From NCBI GenBank assembly GCA_038373885.1, contig JAWZYV010006245.1, forward strand, positions 62,001-126,000: a DNA stretch of 64,000 bases. Direction: 5' to 3'. This document shows positions 11,001-19,939 of this stretch, in pieces. Position numbers and translations under genes: made by a program. Every line of letters begins with the position of its first letter. Position 1 is the first letter of the stretch. The notes under the pieces were generated by a model that was not told the DNA's origin, did no database searches, and saw only the letters and a program-made list of their open reading frames with translations. This stretch comes from Cheiracanthium punctorium (Eukaryota > Arthropoda > Arachnida > Araneae > Cheiracanthiidae).

Positions 11001-11338
11001 ACTTGTCAGCCAAATGCAACCTCAGTCATCCTAATAATAATCAGTACGGAATAAAAAGATGAATCATTTTTAAATCTGAAGATATATTTTTTTCATTATT
11101 CTTTTTTTTTTTTGGTCTTATTAGTCAAACAGGATGGATGGAAGAGGGTGGGGGAGGGGGGTCGCGAATATTTTTGAAAAATCCGAAAGGGGTCGCGATT
11201 CAAAACTGGTTGGGAACCACTGCTCTAAATGAATCAATAAGGAGCCCCTTTTCAATCTCCAGCCGAGGCCCCCCAAATTAGCCAGTCCGAGCCTGGAATA
11301 TAAGCTTTGAATTATCTACGAACTTGAATACTTTAGAG

Positions 11339-12275
11339 CAGTGGTTCCCAACCGGGGGGTCGCGACCCCCAAGTGGGTCGCCATGCCTTTTCTCGGATTT
11401 CGCCGCAGACCGATTTTGCAGGAAATGAATGGCAAAATATTTCCACGTTTCTCTGCCATGAGACACGCTTTCTCCCTTTTCTCTTTGTAAAGTAAAATTC
11501 CTTTTTCTCATTAGGGCAAATCACAAATATCCAATCTACAAAAACTGACGTCGTAAAGTGTATCTAGGAGTGTTAGCCAATTTTGAAAACGTGTGCACTA
11601 AGGCAGAATTATCGGAAATTGCAGTTAATTTAAGGTGAGAAATTATTAACCACCTTAAAGCTTTATTAACCACCTTATTAACCACCTTCAGCTCTTAAAT
11701 CTGAAATTCAAAGATATATCCCAAAGATCACAATGAACAAGAGTCGGCACTCGTGCGAAATCCACTTCACACATCTTTAGAGGTCGCCGATCTTCCTGAT
11801 GAAGCTCAGGACGAATTTTTGAATTTGCAAAATGACTCCTCAGCACATGATTTATACCAAGAAAAATCGTTCATTCAAAATTGGTGTACTATGCGTAACT
11901 CATATCCGATAATTTCTAAGCTTTCGCTTCCAATGTTAGTGCCATTTGCACCCACTTATATGCGTGAAGTTGAATTTAAAACTCTTTTGTAGATTAAGAC
12001 AAAAGCCAGTCATCAATTAGATGTCCAAGATGCGGCTGGCTTTGACCCATATTCAGCCAAAGATAGCATAACAGGTCAGCCAAATACATCCTCAGTCATC
12101 CTAATAATAATCAGTACGGAATAAAGAGATAATCATTTTTAAATCCCAAGATATATTTTTTCATTTTTTTTTGTCTTATTGGTCAAACAGGATGGATGGA
12201 AGGAGGGGGGGGGGTCGCGAACATTTTTGAAAAATGTAAAAGGGGTTGCGATTAAAAACAGGTTGGGAACCACTG
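11339..12275 (+). mobile_element. hAT element C, copy 2
   Basis: The same 15-bp ends as copy 1. The flanks CTTTAGAG (11331-11338) and CTTTATAG (12276-12283) match at 7 of 8. Arm R carries the empty site (CTTTAGAGGCATTG read on its reverse strand, near 41222). At 937 bp it is an internally deleted form. Confidence 0.9.
11753..12060 (+). pseudogene. hAT transposase C-terminal remnant (element C copy 2)
   Basis: An open stretch to a stop at 11990 reads NPLHTSLEVADLPDEAQDEF, then NSYPIISKLSLPMLVPFAP and TYMREVEFKTLL. In-frame sequence continues after the stop with IKTKASHQLDVQD. This matches the expected order of the hAT dimerisation domain (YP..SK..LPMLVPF.TTY..E..F..L..IKTK). The DDE catalytic core and BED finger are absent. 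It is the better preserved of the two copies. Confidence 0.65.
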
Positions 12276-12432
12276 CTTTATAGGCATGGCGTGAAGAACT
12301 GTTAAAAAGTTTTTCGCGCATCCACTCAAATCACTGAAACATCGCTCATTGGCTGCAAGCTACGTCACAATGCAGAAATCATGATTTCTCAATAAATGCG
12401 CTTGAAGTTCCGTGAAACTGAAGAAACATATA

Positions 12433-12605
12433 CAGGGGCGTAGCCACGGGGGGGGGTTAGGGGGGGTCACAACCCCTCCCATGAGGAATTTTTTGCCATG
12501 CAAAATGTATACTTTTCACTACATTATCACACACACCTATACATATATATGAGTTGTAGTAGTCGTAACCCCCCCCCCCATGAAAAATTTCTGGCTACGC
12601 CCCTG
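12433..12605. mobile_element. hAT MITE D (arm L copy)
   Basis: The ends are CAGGGGCGTAGCCA and TGGCTACGCCCCTG, with a perfect 8-bp duplication AACATATA (12425-12432 and 12606-12613). G- and C-runs lie inside. It is shared with arm R at the same site (40889-41064), so the insertion predates the arm duplication. Confidence 0.9.
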
Positions 12606-12872
12606 AACATATATATGAATATGCGCCAGAACACGATACTAGCGCCCTTTCGCGGGTGTATAAAATCTCAGAAATGTGCATTCTCATCCGCGTAACATCG
12701 AATTTCGACCAAAAAATCAATAATAAAATTATTCGCGAATCCTGTGGGCTGTACATTTTTGTTTCTGAAACCGTTTTTATTTTTTTTATCCTACGACCTT
12801 TAGAAAGGAAGTTATAACCGTTTAAAAAACGCACCATCCGCTGTGAACGAACATCAGGCAAGAACTTTAAAG

Positions 12873-13124
12873 CAGCGGTTCTCAACCTTTTGAACGTCGC
12901 CCCCGCCGAATGTTTGAATTTTCTACAAAATAATGTTATCAGTCAAGTTTGAATGAACATTTCAAGCCAAAAAGGATATATTTTTGAATAAAAATGAGAC
13001 TAAATAAGATGTTTTGTTTCAATACATGCACCTCTACTTGCTCTTTGGTTTTTCTCGCGCCCCCCCCCGTGCAAACGTTCTGCGCCCCCCTTGGGGGTCG
13101 CGCCCCACAGGTTGAGAAATGCTG
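12873..13124. mobile_element. hAT MITE E (arm L copy)
   Basis: The ends are CAGCGGTTCTCAACC and GGTTGAGAAATGCTG, with a perfect duplication CTTTAAAG (12865-12872 and 13125-13132). It has a GC-rich interior. The same insertion is present in arm R (38304-38561). Confidence 0.9.
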
Positions 13125-13596
13125 CTTTAAAGGCATTTTTCTCGCAGTTATCGCAATTTCTTTTCACAATGAACGCCTTCACATCTTAGTACAGAGTTTT
13201 TACTGAAATTTACGTTTAAAATATTATTGAAGTGACCTAAAATATCCGTTCTCGCATTACTATTGTTTTTATTTTGAGGTTTCTGTTGGCAAAAAAATAT
13301 GCATATTTAGTCACGTACTTGGGCCTATTTTATTTCCCTGTAAAAATTTCTCTTAGTTTTTTTGTCATTTCAAATATCATTGTCCTATGTACCTCACTGT
13401 TAAAAAGAATTAAGATTCATTCAGTGCAACCGTGCGTGTGTGTGTGTGTACAGTATTAGCCGTTTTGATGAATTTCAGTGAAAATTTACAATAAAAATTC
13501 GAATTTTTCAAAACGTATAACAATTATAAATAATTTTCTGGGTAATTTTCTTTTACTATCGTACAGTTTACTAGATATGTAAAGAATACTGATTTG

Positions 13597-14365
13597 CCCG
13601 AATAACCGAATACCGAATATTCGGCGGACGAATATTAAAATTTTAAAATTTCATTTTAATTGCAAAAAAGTATCGCTTTTAAATTTTGTAAGCAAATACT
13701 AAAGACTCATTAAAATTAATTTTATATTATTTGTCGATACTTAAAAATAAACAACAGCATATTATCTGTAAAATAAAAAAGTCTTGGTCATGAAAAAATA
13801 TCTTTTACAAAGTTAAAGCTAATAACAGCATAATTACATTTTTAGATAGTCATAATTTAATAAATAGGCTATGGTAAATGTGATTCATCTGGTAACTATT
13901 CATAATCGCATCCTGTTTTGGGCTTTACACTCTGAGCAAAATATATTGATCAGCTTGCCATAATTATGTTTGTAATTGAGGATCTGAAAAAATTACTTCT
14001 ACCACCGCCCGGTAAAGAAATTAGAAAATCAAGTCAATTAGTGTCACCCAGTAGAAAAGTCTGTATTTCTGTAATATTATTAAATACATTAGATTATGTT
14101 ACATTCAGCTTAAAATTCAATGACTTGGGATATTTTATAATATCAGATTAACATATTGAAGTATAACTAAGCAATGTTATTTGTAAATGCATTTAAAAAA
14201 ATACTTTTCTCTCTTTGTTCTGAAATTATTCATCTGAATATGTAGCAATATTCGATCACAACTATTCGTTCGAATACGTGTTCAGTATTCGGCTTACCGA
14301 ATATTCGGCAAAACAGTCGAATAGGCCGAATACCGAATAGTGGCTGAATATTCGTTACATCCCTA
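13597..14365. mobile_element. hAT-like MITE F, one terminus lost (arm L copy)
   Basis: The right end GTTACATCCCTA (complement TAGGGATGTAAC) is a typical hAT-type end. Both margins carry iterated CGAATATTCGG-type words. The left terminal TAGGGATG is missing. The arm R copy (37035-37812) shows the same loss, so it was degraded before duplication. The 61-codon open frame at 13966-14151 is part of this non-coding element. Confidence 0.6.
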
Positions 14366-14657
14366 CAGTTGACCTGACAACTGTACAAAAACAGTTAAAT
14401 TGTAACTTATTTAGACTGTCAGCTATGAAAATAAAAATTAAGAAAACCATGTCGACTTGATTGATTGGCCAACTATCCTAAAGAATGAACGGGGTGCATC
14501 CTTTGGCGTTTTTATCTACGCTAAGTAAAACTCGCAATTCTTTACGAATGACATGTCTTTGGGTGGGCATTCATTCATTTTTGGATAGCTGATGAATGGG
14601 TCAGAAATTTTATTTGTAATTTGTACGCTTATTGCTCTGTTATTTATTTTAAAAAAA

Positions 14658-15360
14658 TCTGGAGTGACTCCACTCGACTTTCCGAACACTTACGATTAAG
14701 ATCATGACCAAGCACTTAAATAAATTTTAATCGATGAATCATTCAAACATGTATACCAAATTGAAACTCAATCGAATGCACCGTTTAAACGCTTGCGCAC
14801 TTTCAAGAATTTCTCCCCATAGGCCATTATGCCATAACATAAAAGAAAGTTTTGTCGTAGCCCTGTAGGAGAACCTCAGTCCTATACACACCTTAAGTCC
14901 TATACACATCAAAATCAATACCGGTCTTGCGACGGTGGTTTATAACATGTATACCCAATTTGAGCTCAATCGAATCGACCGTTTAAACGCTAGCGCACTT
15001 TCAAGAAATTGCCCCTTAGGCCATAATGTAAAAGAAATCTTTGTCGTAGCCCTGTAGAAAAACTATAAGTCCTATACACACCCCAATCAATACCGGTCTT
15101 GCGACGGTGGTTTATGACCTATATATCCAATTTGAGCTCAATCGAATGCTCCGTTCAGGAGCTATCGTGTTCACTCACATACACACAAACACACATACAC
15201 ACACACACACACACACATACACACATACATACATACATCTCGTAAAAATAGCATAAATGGATTCAGAAGCCCTCAAAACGTGTAAAAACACCAAAATATC
15301 GAAGTCGAATTGTTTCATGATTAAAATACTTTCCTTACATGGTACATGTTCGGAAAGTAA
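14658..15360 (+). mobile_element. Rolling-circle-like element family B, copy 1
   Basis: It starts TCTGGAGTGACTCCACTC (a 5-bp hairpin) and ends CGGAAAGTAA, inserted between A (14657) and T (15361). Arm R has the empty site near 36737. The 5' subterminal ACTTTCCGAACA is exactly complementary to TGTTCGGAAAGT at the 3' end. A terminal hairpin is formed by ACTTTCC...GGAAAGT. The interior holds about 170-bp tandem units (ATTTGAGCTCAATCGAATG words) and a (CA)n/(CATA)n tract just before the 3' hairpin. There is no coding capacity. Copy 2 is at 58291-60147. Confidence 0.65.
15178..15240. repeat. (CA)n/(CATA)n microsatellite
   Basis: Simple repeat beside the 3' hairpin of family B copy 1. Copy 2 has only a short CA tract at the same position. 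Confidence 0.9.
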
Positions 15361-15694
15361 TAAGATCTTTTGAAAGGAAACATGCGAATTAAGAACTAAA
15401 ATAATGCATGTAATGGCTCGTGAATTGAAATTTTAAAGCAGTCTTTTATGTTAGCTTAATTACAGTTTCAGCTATGAAATTCATTTAATAAGTAGAATTT
15501 TTAAAATTTGCATTCGAATGTCAAATTTTGGATTTGTGATGCAGTTAATCACATATTTGTAATTAATTTTCTTACAGTTAATTACACATTTATAATTACT
15601 TCTGGTCTCCCTTCACCTATACTAAATTGGTGACTCTTAGCCATTTTTAAATCTCCCATCTATGTATAATGCTTTTTAACTTTTTCTTAAATTA

Positions 15695-16278
15695 TTAGGT
15701 TGTAACGAAAGTTTTCCGCCACTGCAAGTATTGCCTGCACAAGCAGTTCGCGTTGGTGTCTTTGCCAATATTTTGCCAAACGATTTTTGTTATTTGAAAT
15801 AAAAAACTTGTTTAGAGCACTGTGTTGCGAAATCTGTAAGACAAAACAATATCGCTATGATTAAGTATAAGGTGTCTGAAATGGAACTATCACGCTACCA
15901 GATGGAACCATCCTTGACTCTCAGCTCTGTCGCAAAAAGTCAGCTACAGAATGACACTGAATCATGTGTACAGCTTAAGGTACTACTGTTGTATCTCATG
16001 ACGCTGTGAAAATTTGGTACCCAAAGTTCAAAAACGAGGACTAGGACATTTAAGAAGCAGAGCGCTCTGGCCGGCCTGAGGCTGATGAGGCCCGCCTACG
16101 AGAATTTGTGGAAGATAAAATATTCATCCACTCGAGAGCTAGCTAAAAGAGTTAGACTTTAGTGCCCTGTCCATTAGTCGCGCTAAGCATCGCATAAACT
16201 TGACGTATAAGGTCAATAGCTGGGTACCGCATGAGCTGACTCAAGCAAATCTGGCGGAAAACTTTCGTTACAACCTGA
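15695..16278 (+). mobile_element. mariner-family element, internally deleted
   Basis: The ends TTAGGTTGTAACGAAAGTTT and the complement of TCAGGTTGTAACGAAAGTTT differ at one position. TA flanks both sides (15693-15694 and 16279-16280). Only the N-terminal part of the transposase is left. Confidence 0.85.
16050..16250 (+). pseudogene. mariner transposase HTH-region remnant
   Basis: Across three frames the translation reads AERSGRPEADEARLREFVED, STRELAKRV and then NSWVPHELTQANL. This is the order of the N-terminal paired-like helix-turn-helix and the WVPHELT linker of mariner transposases. Frameshifts lie near 16115 and 16155. The sequence runs into the 3' terminal repeat directly after the linker, so the whole DD34D catalytic domain is deleted. 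Confidence 0.75.
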
Positions 16279-16929
16279 TACTTTGGTTTCAGCCTTTGCA
16301 ATACAGTTTGTGGGTGCCTTTCTTCTGAGAATTCATTTTATTTTCTTCGTTCCCACGGGGCTTTCATAATTTTGCATAGGTTGAATACATTTTATCTCTA
16401 TGCCCCCCCCCGCCTGTGGCCTGTCACATTTAAAATTTAGCATACGCATGTAAGGCCCAACGATTCTTTACATTTTTACAATCTGGCGATGGATTGGGCG
16501 ACAGTTCCCTTTGAGCGCTCTGCTCCATCGCCAGGTTGGCTTTGGGTTCTCAGACCTCTTTTCACACACACTTCACGTTTTGGTCTCTGCCCTGTAAGGT
16601 CACGCTTCATGTCGCTATTTCGCCAGCCACCGTACTGACCGTATATAATTTGTAATGATTGGTAATGTCAATAAAATAGAGTACTAACTGTCTATCTCGG
16701 CATGGAGTTCCGGGTTATTGCGTACTTCCACTATACGATAGAATAAAATAAATTACTTTTCGCGAGTGTAAAATGTTTCTCATCGGAATCTACACCACAG
16801 GATTATTCAAGAAAAAAGTTTAAAATTCAGTTTTCTCGAAAACTATTGATTTTTGGCAATATATATAGGGAGGGGGGGGGTGAAAATTGCAGCATTCTGA
16901 CTCCCCTATCGCGCCTTCTAAGGAACACA

Positions 16930-17725
16930 TCGAGTTACCAGTAACCCTGTATGCATCTTTTAGAATGACGCAGTTACGGCATGGAAGGACAGATGGGCGA
17001 AACTAGTAATTAGTCATTTTTACAACTCCGTCGGAAATAAGGACATCGATGTCACTCAGGCATTTCATTAACCCTTTAACGCGCAATGTTCCCGCTCTGT
17101 GAACACCCAACTCTGCCTCTTTGACTGTTGCCAGTCACGAAGAATAGATTGGATTTCTATCAAAAGAGTGGCGGGTGACACAGCTCCGCGAGAATCCTTT
17201 ACTTTTTAGCACGTCCTTTCCCGTCCAAAAAGGGTCACGATTCTTTTGAAAAGCACTGACATCTGCTGAAAAATGGAGGAATGCGAGAACAGCTGGGTAG
17301 ATGGCCCCCATGCTGAAAAGGGCAGCCGTTTGCCATCGCTCGACTGAACGACCCGCAAGAGGGGGGACGATCGAAACGTTCATCGCGTGCCACAGATCTA
17401 GAGAGGCTGTGCCGGGCACAGCCAGCTGTCGTCAAGAAAAGGGTCTCTCGATCTGTGGCACGCGATGAACGTTTCGACCGTCCGCCCTCTTGCTGGTAGT
17501 GAAGTCGAGCGATGGCAACGGCTGCCCTGTTTTCAGCATTGGGAAAGGGATGCGCCTCAAAGGGTTAAAAGAAACACCTCGAGTTACCAGAAACCCTGTA
17601 TGCATTTTTTAGAATGACCCATTTGCGGCAGTTACAGCATGGACAGACAGACGGACGAAACTAGCAATGAGTCATTTTTCGATAATGACTAATGACATCG
17701 GTGTTACAGAGGCATTTCATTAAGG
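16930..17725. repeat. About 145-bp duplication flanking a piggyBac-like MITE
   Basis: 16930-17067 and 17575-17725 are direct copies. Both run from GAGTTACCAG through AACCCTGTATGCAT and CGAAACTAG to GGCATTTCATTAA. The MITE 17072-17564 lies between them. Confidence 0.8.
17072..17564. mobile_element. piggyBac-like MITE, complete
   Basis: TTAA flanks both sides (17068-17071 and 17565-17568). The ends are CCCTTTAACGCGCA and TGCGCCTCAAAGGG. The interior is a long imperfect palindrome: about 17310-17400 pairs with 17452-17540 (CATCGCTCGACTGAACGAC, CGATCGAAACGTTCATCGCG). No transposase is seen. Related copies: 1041-1830, 35697-35870, 36047-36492. Confidence 0.8.
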
Positions 17726-17829
17726 CGACCTTTCCTTACGCCGAGGGCAGCTGCCCATTCACGTTTCCATTTCAAAATATTATTACCCCTTCTTCCGATT
17801 CCAGCGGAGGTGGAGGAAGTGCGCGGCCG

Positions 17830-17837
17830 TGACGTCA
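17830..17837. promoter_or_regulatory. CRE (TGACGTCA)
   Basis: Perfect palindromic cAMP-response element in the GC-rich region about 950 bp upstream of the p35 start. The CREB family usually binds this motif. Function here is inferred from position only. Confidence 0.5.
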
Positions 17838-17890
17838 CGGGAGAAGGAGAATATCCTACTGCGGCTGTCCATTCAGTTGTGTTCGGGAGG

Positions 17891-17904
17891 GTCGCCATGG
17901 CAAC
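17891..17904. promoter_or_regulatory. RFX X-box (GTCGCCATGGCAAC)
   Basis: A perfect fit to the palindromic RFX consensus GTYRCCATGGYRAC, 61 bp downstream of the CRE. RFX factors act in ciliated and neuronal cells. It is consistent with a neuronal gene but unproven. Confidence 0.5.
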
Positions 17905-18360
17905 GCTCCGGAAAAATCTCTTTCTCCCGTTCGATCCCGTCATCCGGGAGTATAGTAAAAACCGGACATGTTGGCATCGTCTGCCGTCGCTGCTCTAGGA
18001 TGAACTGGGGGGGCGTTTGGTGATCGCTGTGTTTACACTCGACCCCTCTACCCCTCGGATGGATGTTGGATGTCCGTCTGTCCGAACATCGAACGCTGCG
18101 TGTGTGGAGATGGAACCCGGGATTCGCCCCCCTTTCCGTCTGCCCCGTGTGACCCTCAGCAAGGTCGTGAGAGAAGTTTGTTTTGCAAATGGAGAGGACT
18201 AGACTGCTCCGCAATCGCCGCCGATACCATCTCCACTCAACAAGACCACGAGGGTAGGTCTACCGATCTCCTGCCGGACAGAAAATCGGAACACGTACTC
18301 TGAAAAGTGTTCGACGTTGCCTGCATGTTCTTTGGTTGTGATCGAAGGAAAACACTGACT

Positions 18361-18480
18361 ATGGGGACTGATTTCCTCCTATCCTCGCAAGACTGTAAGT
18401 CACATGATACTGATTCGTATTGCTTTTACGTGTATGACGTGAGCTGTTTGGCCTGCCAGAGACTGTTTTGCATTCGATGA
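18361..18480 (+). other. Upstream open frame 1 (39 codons)
   Basis: It starts ATGGGGACTG, identical over 10 bases to the real p35 start, and translates MGTDFLLSSQ before diverging. It ends TGA at 18478-18480. It could be a decoy start in the leader, or untranscribed; the sequence alone cannot tell. Confidence 0.35.
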
Positions 18481-18540
18481 TCCAGCAACCGGAATAACGG
18501 GCATCTTAATTCCTTGGGAATAGTTTTCGGCTGAGCATCT

Positions 18541-18808
18541 AAAACCATCTTACTGATCTGATGACTCGATAAAAGGTGTTATAAGAACACGGGAACAGTC
18601 CTTAACATATCCCTGGATTTCTAAAACATTCATCCAGAACTCAGAGAAAGCATGCGGACTGTTCTCAACGCATATCTTGTGAAGATCTATGAGCATTTTT
18701 GCTAATCCAAAACCTTGAGGACTGTTCTCAGCAAATCTTCGGATATTTAAAACACATTACTGATCCAGAACTGAGAAAAAAACATGGGGACTGTTCTCAG
18801 CATATCCC
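18541..18808 (+). repeat. Tandem array spanning the p35 start codon
   Basis: The word GACTGTTCTCAGCATATC or a variant begins at 18597, 18657, 18720 and 18789 (spacing 60-69 bp). A larger 132-bp periodicity links AACTCAGAGAAAGCATGCG at about 18637 with AACTGAGAAAAAAACATGGG at about 18769. The last unit supplies the p35 initiator and its first codons. Confidence 0.7.
18652..18705 (+). other. Upstream open frame 2 (17 codons), copy of the p35 start
   Basis: ATG at 18652 lies 132 bp before the p35 start in a duplicated context. It reads MRTVLNAYL and then stops at 18703-18705. The first codons parallel MGTVLSISP, but Gly2 is replaced by Arg, so a myristoylation site would be lost. It may affect translation of the main frame if the leader is transcribed as drawn. 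Confidence 0.4.
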
Positions 18809-19833
18809 CTCGAGACCGCAAGCCGTCTTATTCGGAATATACCCTGAACGGTTTCACGTACCAGCAGCTCAGCAACCACCACCACTCGTCCTCCTCTTCC
18901 AGGATGGTGAAGGAAAAGAACGGCAACCACCTGGTGGTGCCCAACCACAACCTCAACCACCACGGCGGCGGTGGGCACAGCAGTTTCAAGAAGCACTCGC
19001 TGTTCATCAACGCCCTCAGCTGGAAGACGCTGACCGCCTCGGCACGCAGGAGGCTCGACCGCAACCGGAACCACCGGCAGCCCCTGGACAACCTCAACCA
19101 CAACCACCTCTCGACGGCGGCGGACAACAAGAAGAACATGCAGAAGTCCGCCTCCTGCTACAACCTCAAGACCACCTCGGCCCTGGACATGGTGGGGTGC
19201 GGCGGCGGCGGCTCCAGCGGCGGGGGGCCGAGGCCCTCCCGGCCCTCCTGCCTCCTGCAGTGCCACAACATGGTGGCTCCGGCCAAGGCCACCACCACCC
19301 CCGCCGCCAAGAAGACCGTCCTCCAGGCGTCCACCTCCGAGCTGCTGCGGTGCCTGGGCGAGTTCCTGTGCCGGCGGTGCTGGCGGTGCGGGGTGAGGCC
19401 CGCCGAGCCCGTCCTCTGGCTGAGGTCGGTGGACCGGAGCCTGCTCCTGCAAGGGTGGCAGGACGTGGCCTTCATCTCTCCGGCCAACGTGGTCTTCCTC
19501 TACCTCCTGCTGCGGGAGCTGGCCAGCGAGGAGATATCCGAGGAGCGGGAGCTGCAGTCCGTGCTCCTCACCTGCCTCTACCTGTCGTACGCGTACATGG
19601 GCAGCGAGATCTCGTACCCGCTGAAGCCCTTCCTGGCCGTGGACGGACCCGAGGCGCGGGACCGGTTCTGGGACCGGTGCCTTCTCATAGTGGACCTGCT
19701 CAGCGACAAGATGCTCAGGATCAACAGCGAGCCGGCCTTCTTCACGGAGGTGTTCACGGAACTGAAAGGGTGCTGCTCCACCTCCAACAACAACAACAAC
19801 AACAACTCTTCGGGAGGGGGCAACAACACGTGA
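18784..19833 (+). CDS. CDK5R1: Cyclin-dependent kinase 5 activator (p35), complete
   Basis: Regulatory subunit that binds and activates CDK5 in neurons, acting at the membrane on cytoskeleton, migration and synapse substrates. The 349-residue product starts MGTVLSISP, the conserved N-myristoylation signal, which fixes the start. [13 protein letters not shown] (71-83) and KSASCYNL (121-128) match conserved N-terminal blocks of the p10 part. Residues about 180-327 are the cyclin-like CDK5-binding domain, with near-identical blocks [19 protein letters not shown] (181-199), [17 protein letters not shown] (211-227), [20 protein letters not shown] (261-280) and FWDRCL (295-300). Low-complexity insertions are poly-His/Ser (31-39), His/Asn-rich (48-65) and Gly (139-148), plus a C-terminal poly-Asn tail (335-341) after the domain. 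It is one exon, as in vertebrates. The codons are strongly GC-rich compared with the surroundings. It is slightly longer than the human protein (307 residues) because of these inserts. Confidence 0.95.
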   Translation: MGTVLSISPRDRKPSYSEYTLNGFTYQQLSNHHHSSSSSRMVKEKNGNHLVVPNHNLNHHGGGGHSSFKKHSLFINALSWKTLTASARRRLDRNRNHRQPLDNLNHNHLSTAADNKKNMQKSASCYNLKTTSALDMVGCGGGGSSGGGPRPSRPSCLLQCHNMVAPAKATTTPAAKKTVLQASTSELLRCLGEFLCRRCWRCGVRPAEPVLWLRSVDRSLLLQGWQDVAFISPANVVFLYLLLRELASEEISEERELQSVLLTCLYLSYAYMGSEISYPLKPFLAVDGPEARDRFWDRCLLIVDLLSDKMLRINSEPAFFTEVFTELKGCCSTSNNNNNNNSSGGGNNT

Positions 19834-19939
19834 GGGCGACTGACAGGACCCATCGTTTCACCCTATATTGACTGGTGAGAGATGGGTTGCTGTTGCAGTA
19901 CACACACACACGGCAACGAACTACTCAAGTAGTCGGTGG

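Larger units (their letters stand above)
9745..11222 (+). mobile_element. hAT element C, copy 1, with transposase remnant
   Basis: The ends are CAGTGGTTCCCAACC and GGTTGGGAACCACTG with a perfect 8-bp duplication CTCTAAAT (9737-9744 and 11223-11230). Arm R has the single-copy site near 41325. It is interrupted by MITE B copy 2. A decayed hAT transposase C-terminal region lies at about 10680-11000. Confidence 0.85.
8774..11295. mobile_element. Old hAT element holding three younger hAT insertions
   Basis: Terminal repeats: CAGGCCCGGACTGGC at 8774 and GCCAGTCCGAGCCTG ending at 11295, complementary at 14 of 15 positions. The flanks AAATACAA and GAATATAA match at 6 of 8. The arm R homologue is short (41264-41442) and lacks all nested insertions. 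Nested here are 8800-9473 and 9745-11222, the latter itself holding 9980-10530. Confidence 0.7.
15535..16799. mobile_element. Solo LTR with nested mariner
   Basis: The segment begins TGTGATGCAG and ends CTACACCACA, i.e. TG...CA. It is flanked by a perfect 5-bp duplication GGATT (15530-15534 and 16800-16804). Arm R has the uninterrupted site near 36608. After removing the 584-bp mariner the LTR is about 680 bp. An AATAAA signal lies near 16672. The superfamily cannot be told from the LTR alone. Confidence 0.7.
1831..16930 (+). repeat. Arm L of a large inverted repeat flanking p35
   Basis: This stretch is matched in reverse-complement order by 36493-44440. Anchor pairs include 1831/44440, 2495/43775, 6013/40270, 12433-12605/40889-41064, 12873-13124/38304-38561 and 13966-14151/37250-37435. 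In the last pair the two 61-residue translations differ at one position. Arm L is about 15.1 kb and arm R about 7.9 kb. The excess in L is accounted for by insertions with defined ends that R lacks. After subtraction both arms are about 6 kb. Confidence 0.8.
17726..18783 (+). promoter_or_regulatory. p35 promoter and 5' leader region
   Basis: This GC-rich stretch precedes the p35 coding sequence and contains a CRE (17830-17837), an RFX X-box (17891-17904), two upstream open frames and a tandem array reaching into the start codon. No TATA box or transcription start can be fixed by eye. A GTAAGT donor-like word at about 18395 leaves open a leader intron, though I see no clear acceptor. Confidence 0.5.

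Noticed and set aside
13966..14151. 61-codon frame almost identical to one at 37250-37435
   Set aside because: The similarity follows from the inverted duplication. It lies inside a MITE and has no recognisable domain.
18699..19871. Long open frames overlapping p35 in other frames and on the minus strand (e.g. 390 and 231 codons)
   Set aside because: They are by-products of the GC-rich p35 coding sequence. They translate to Pro/Gln/Arg or Val/Gly-rich strings with no domain, while the p35 frame matches a known family throughout.
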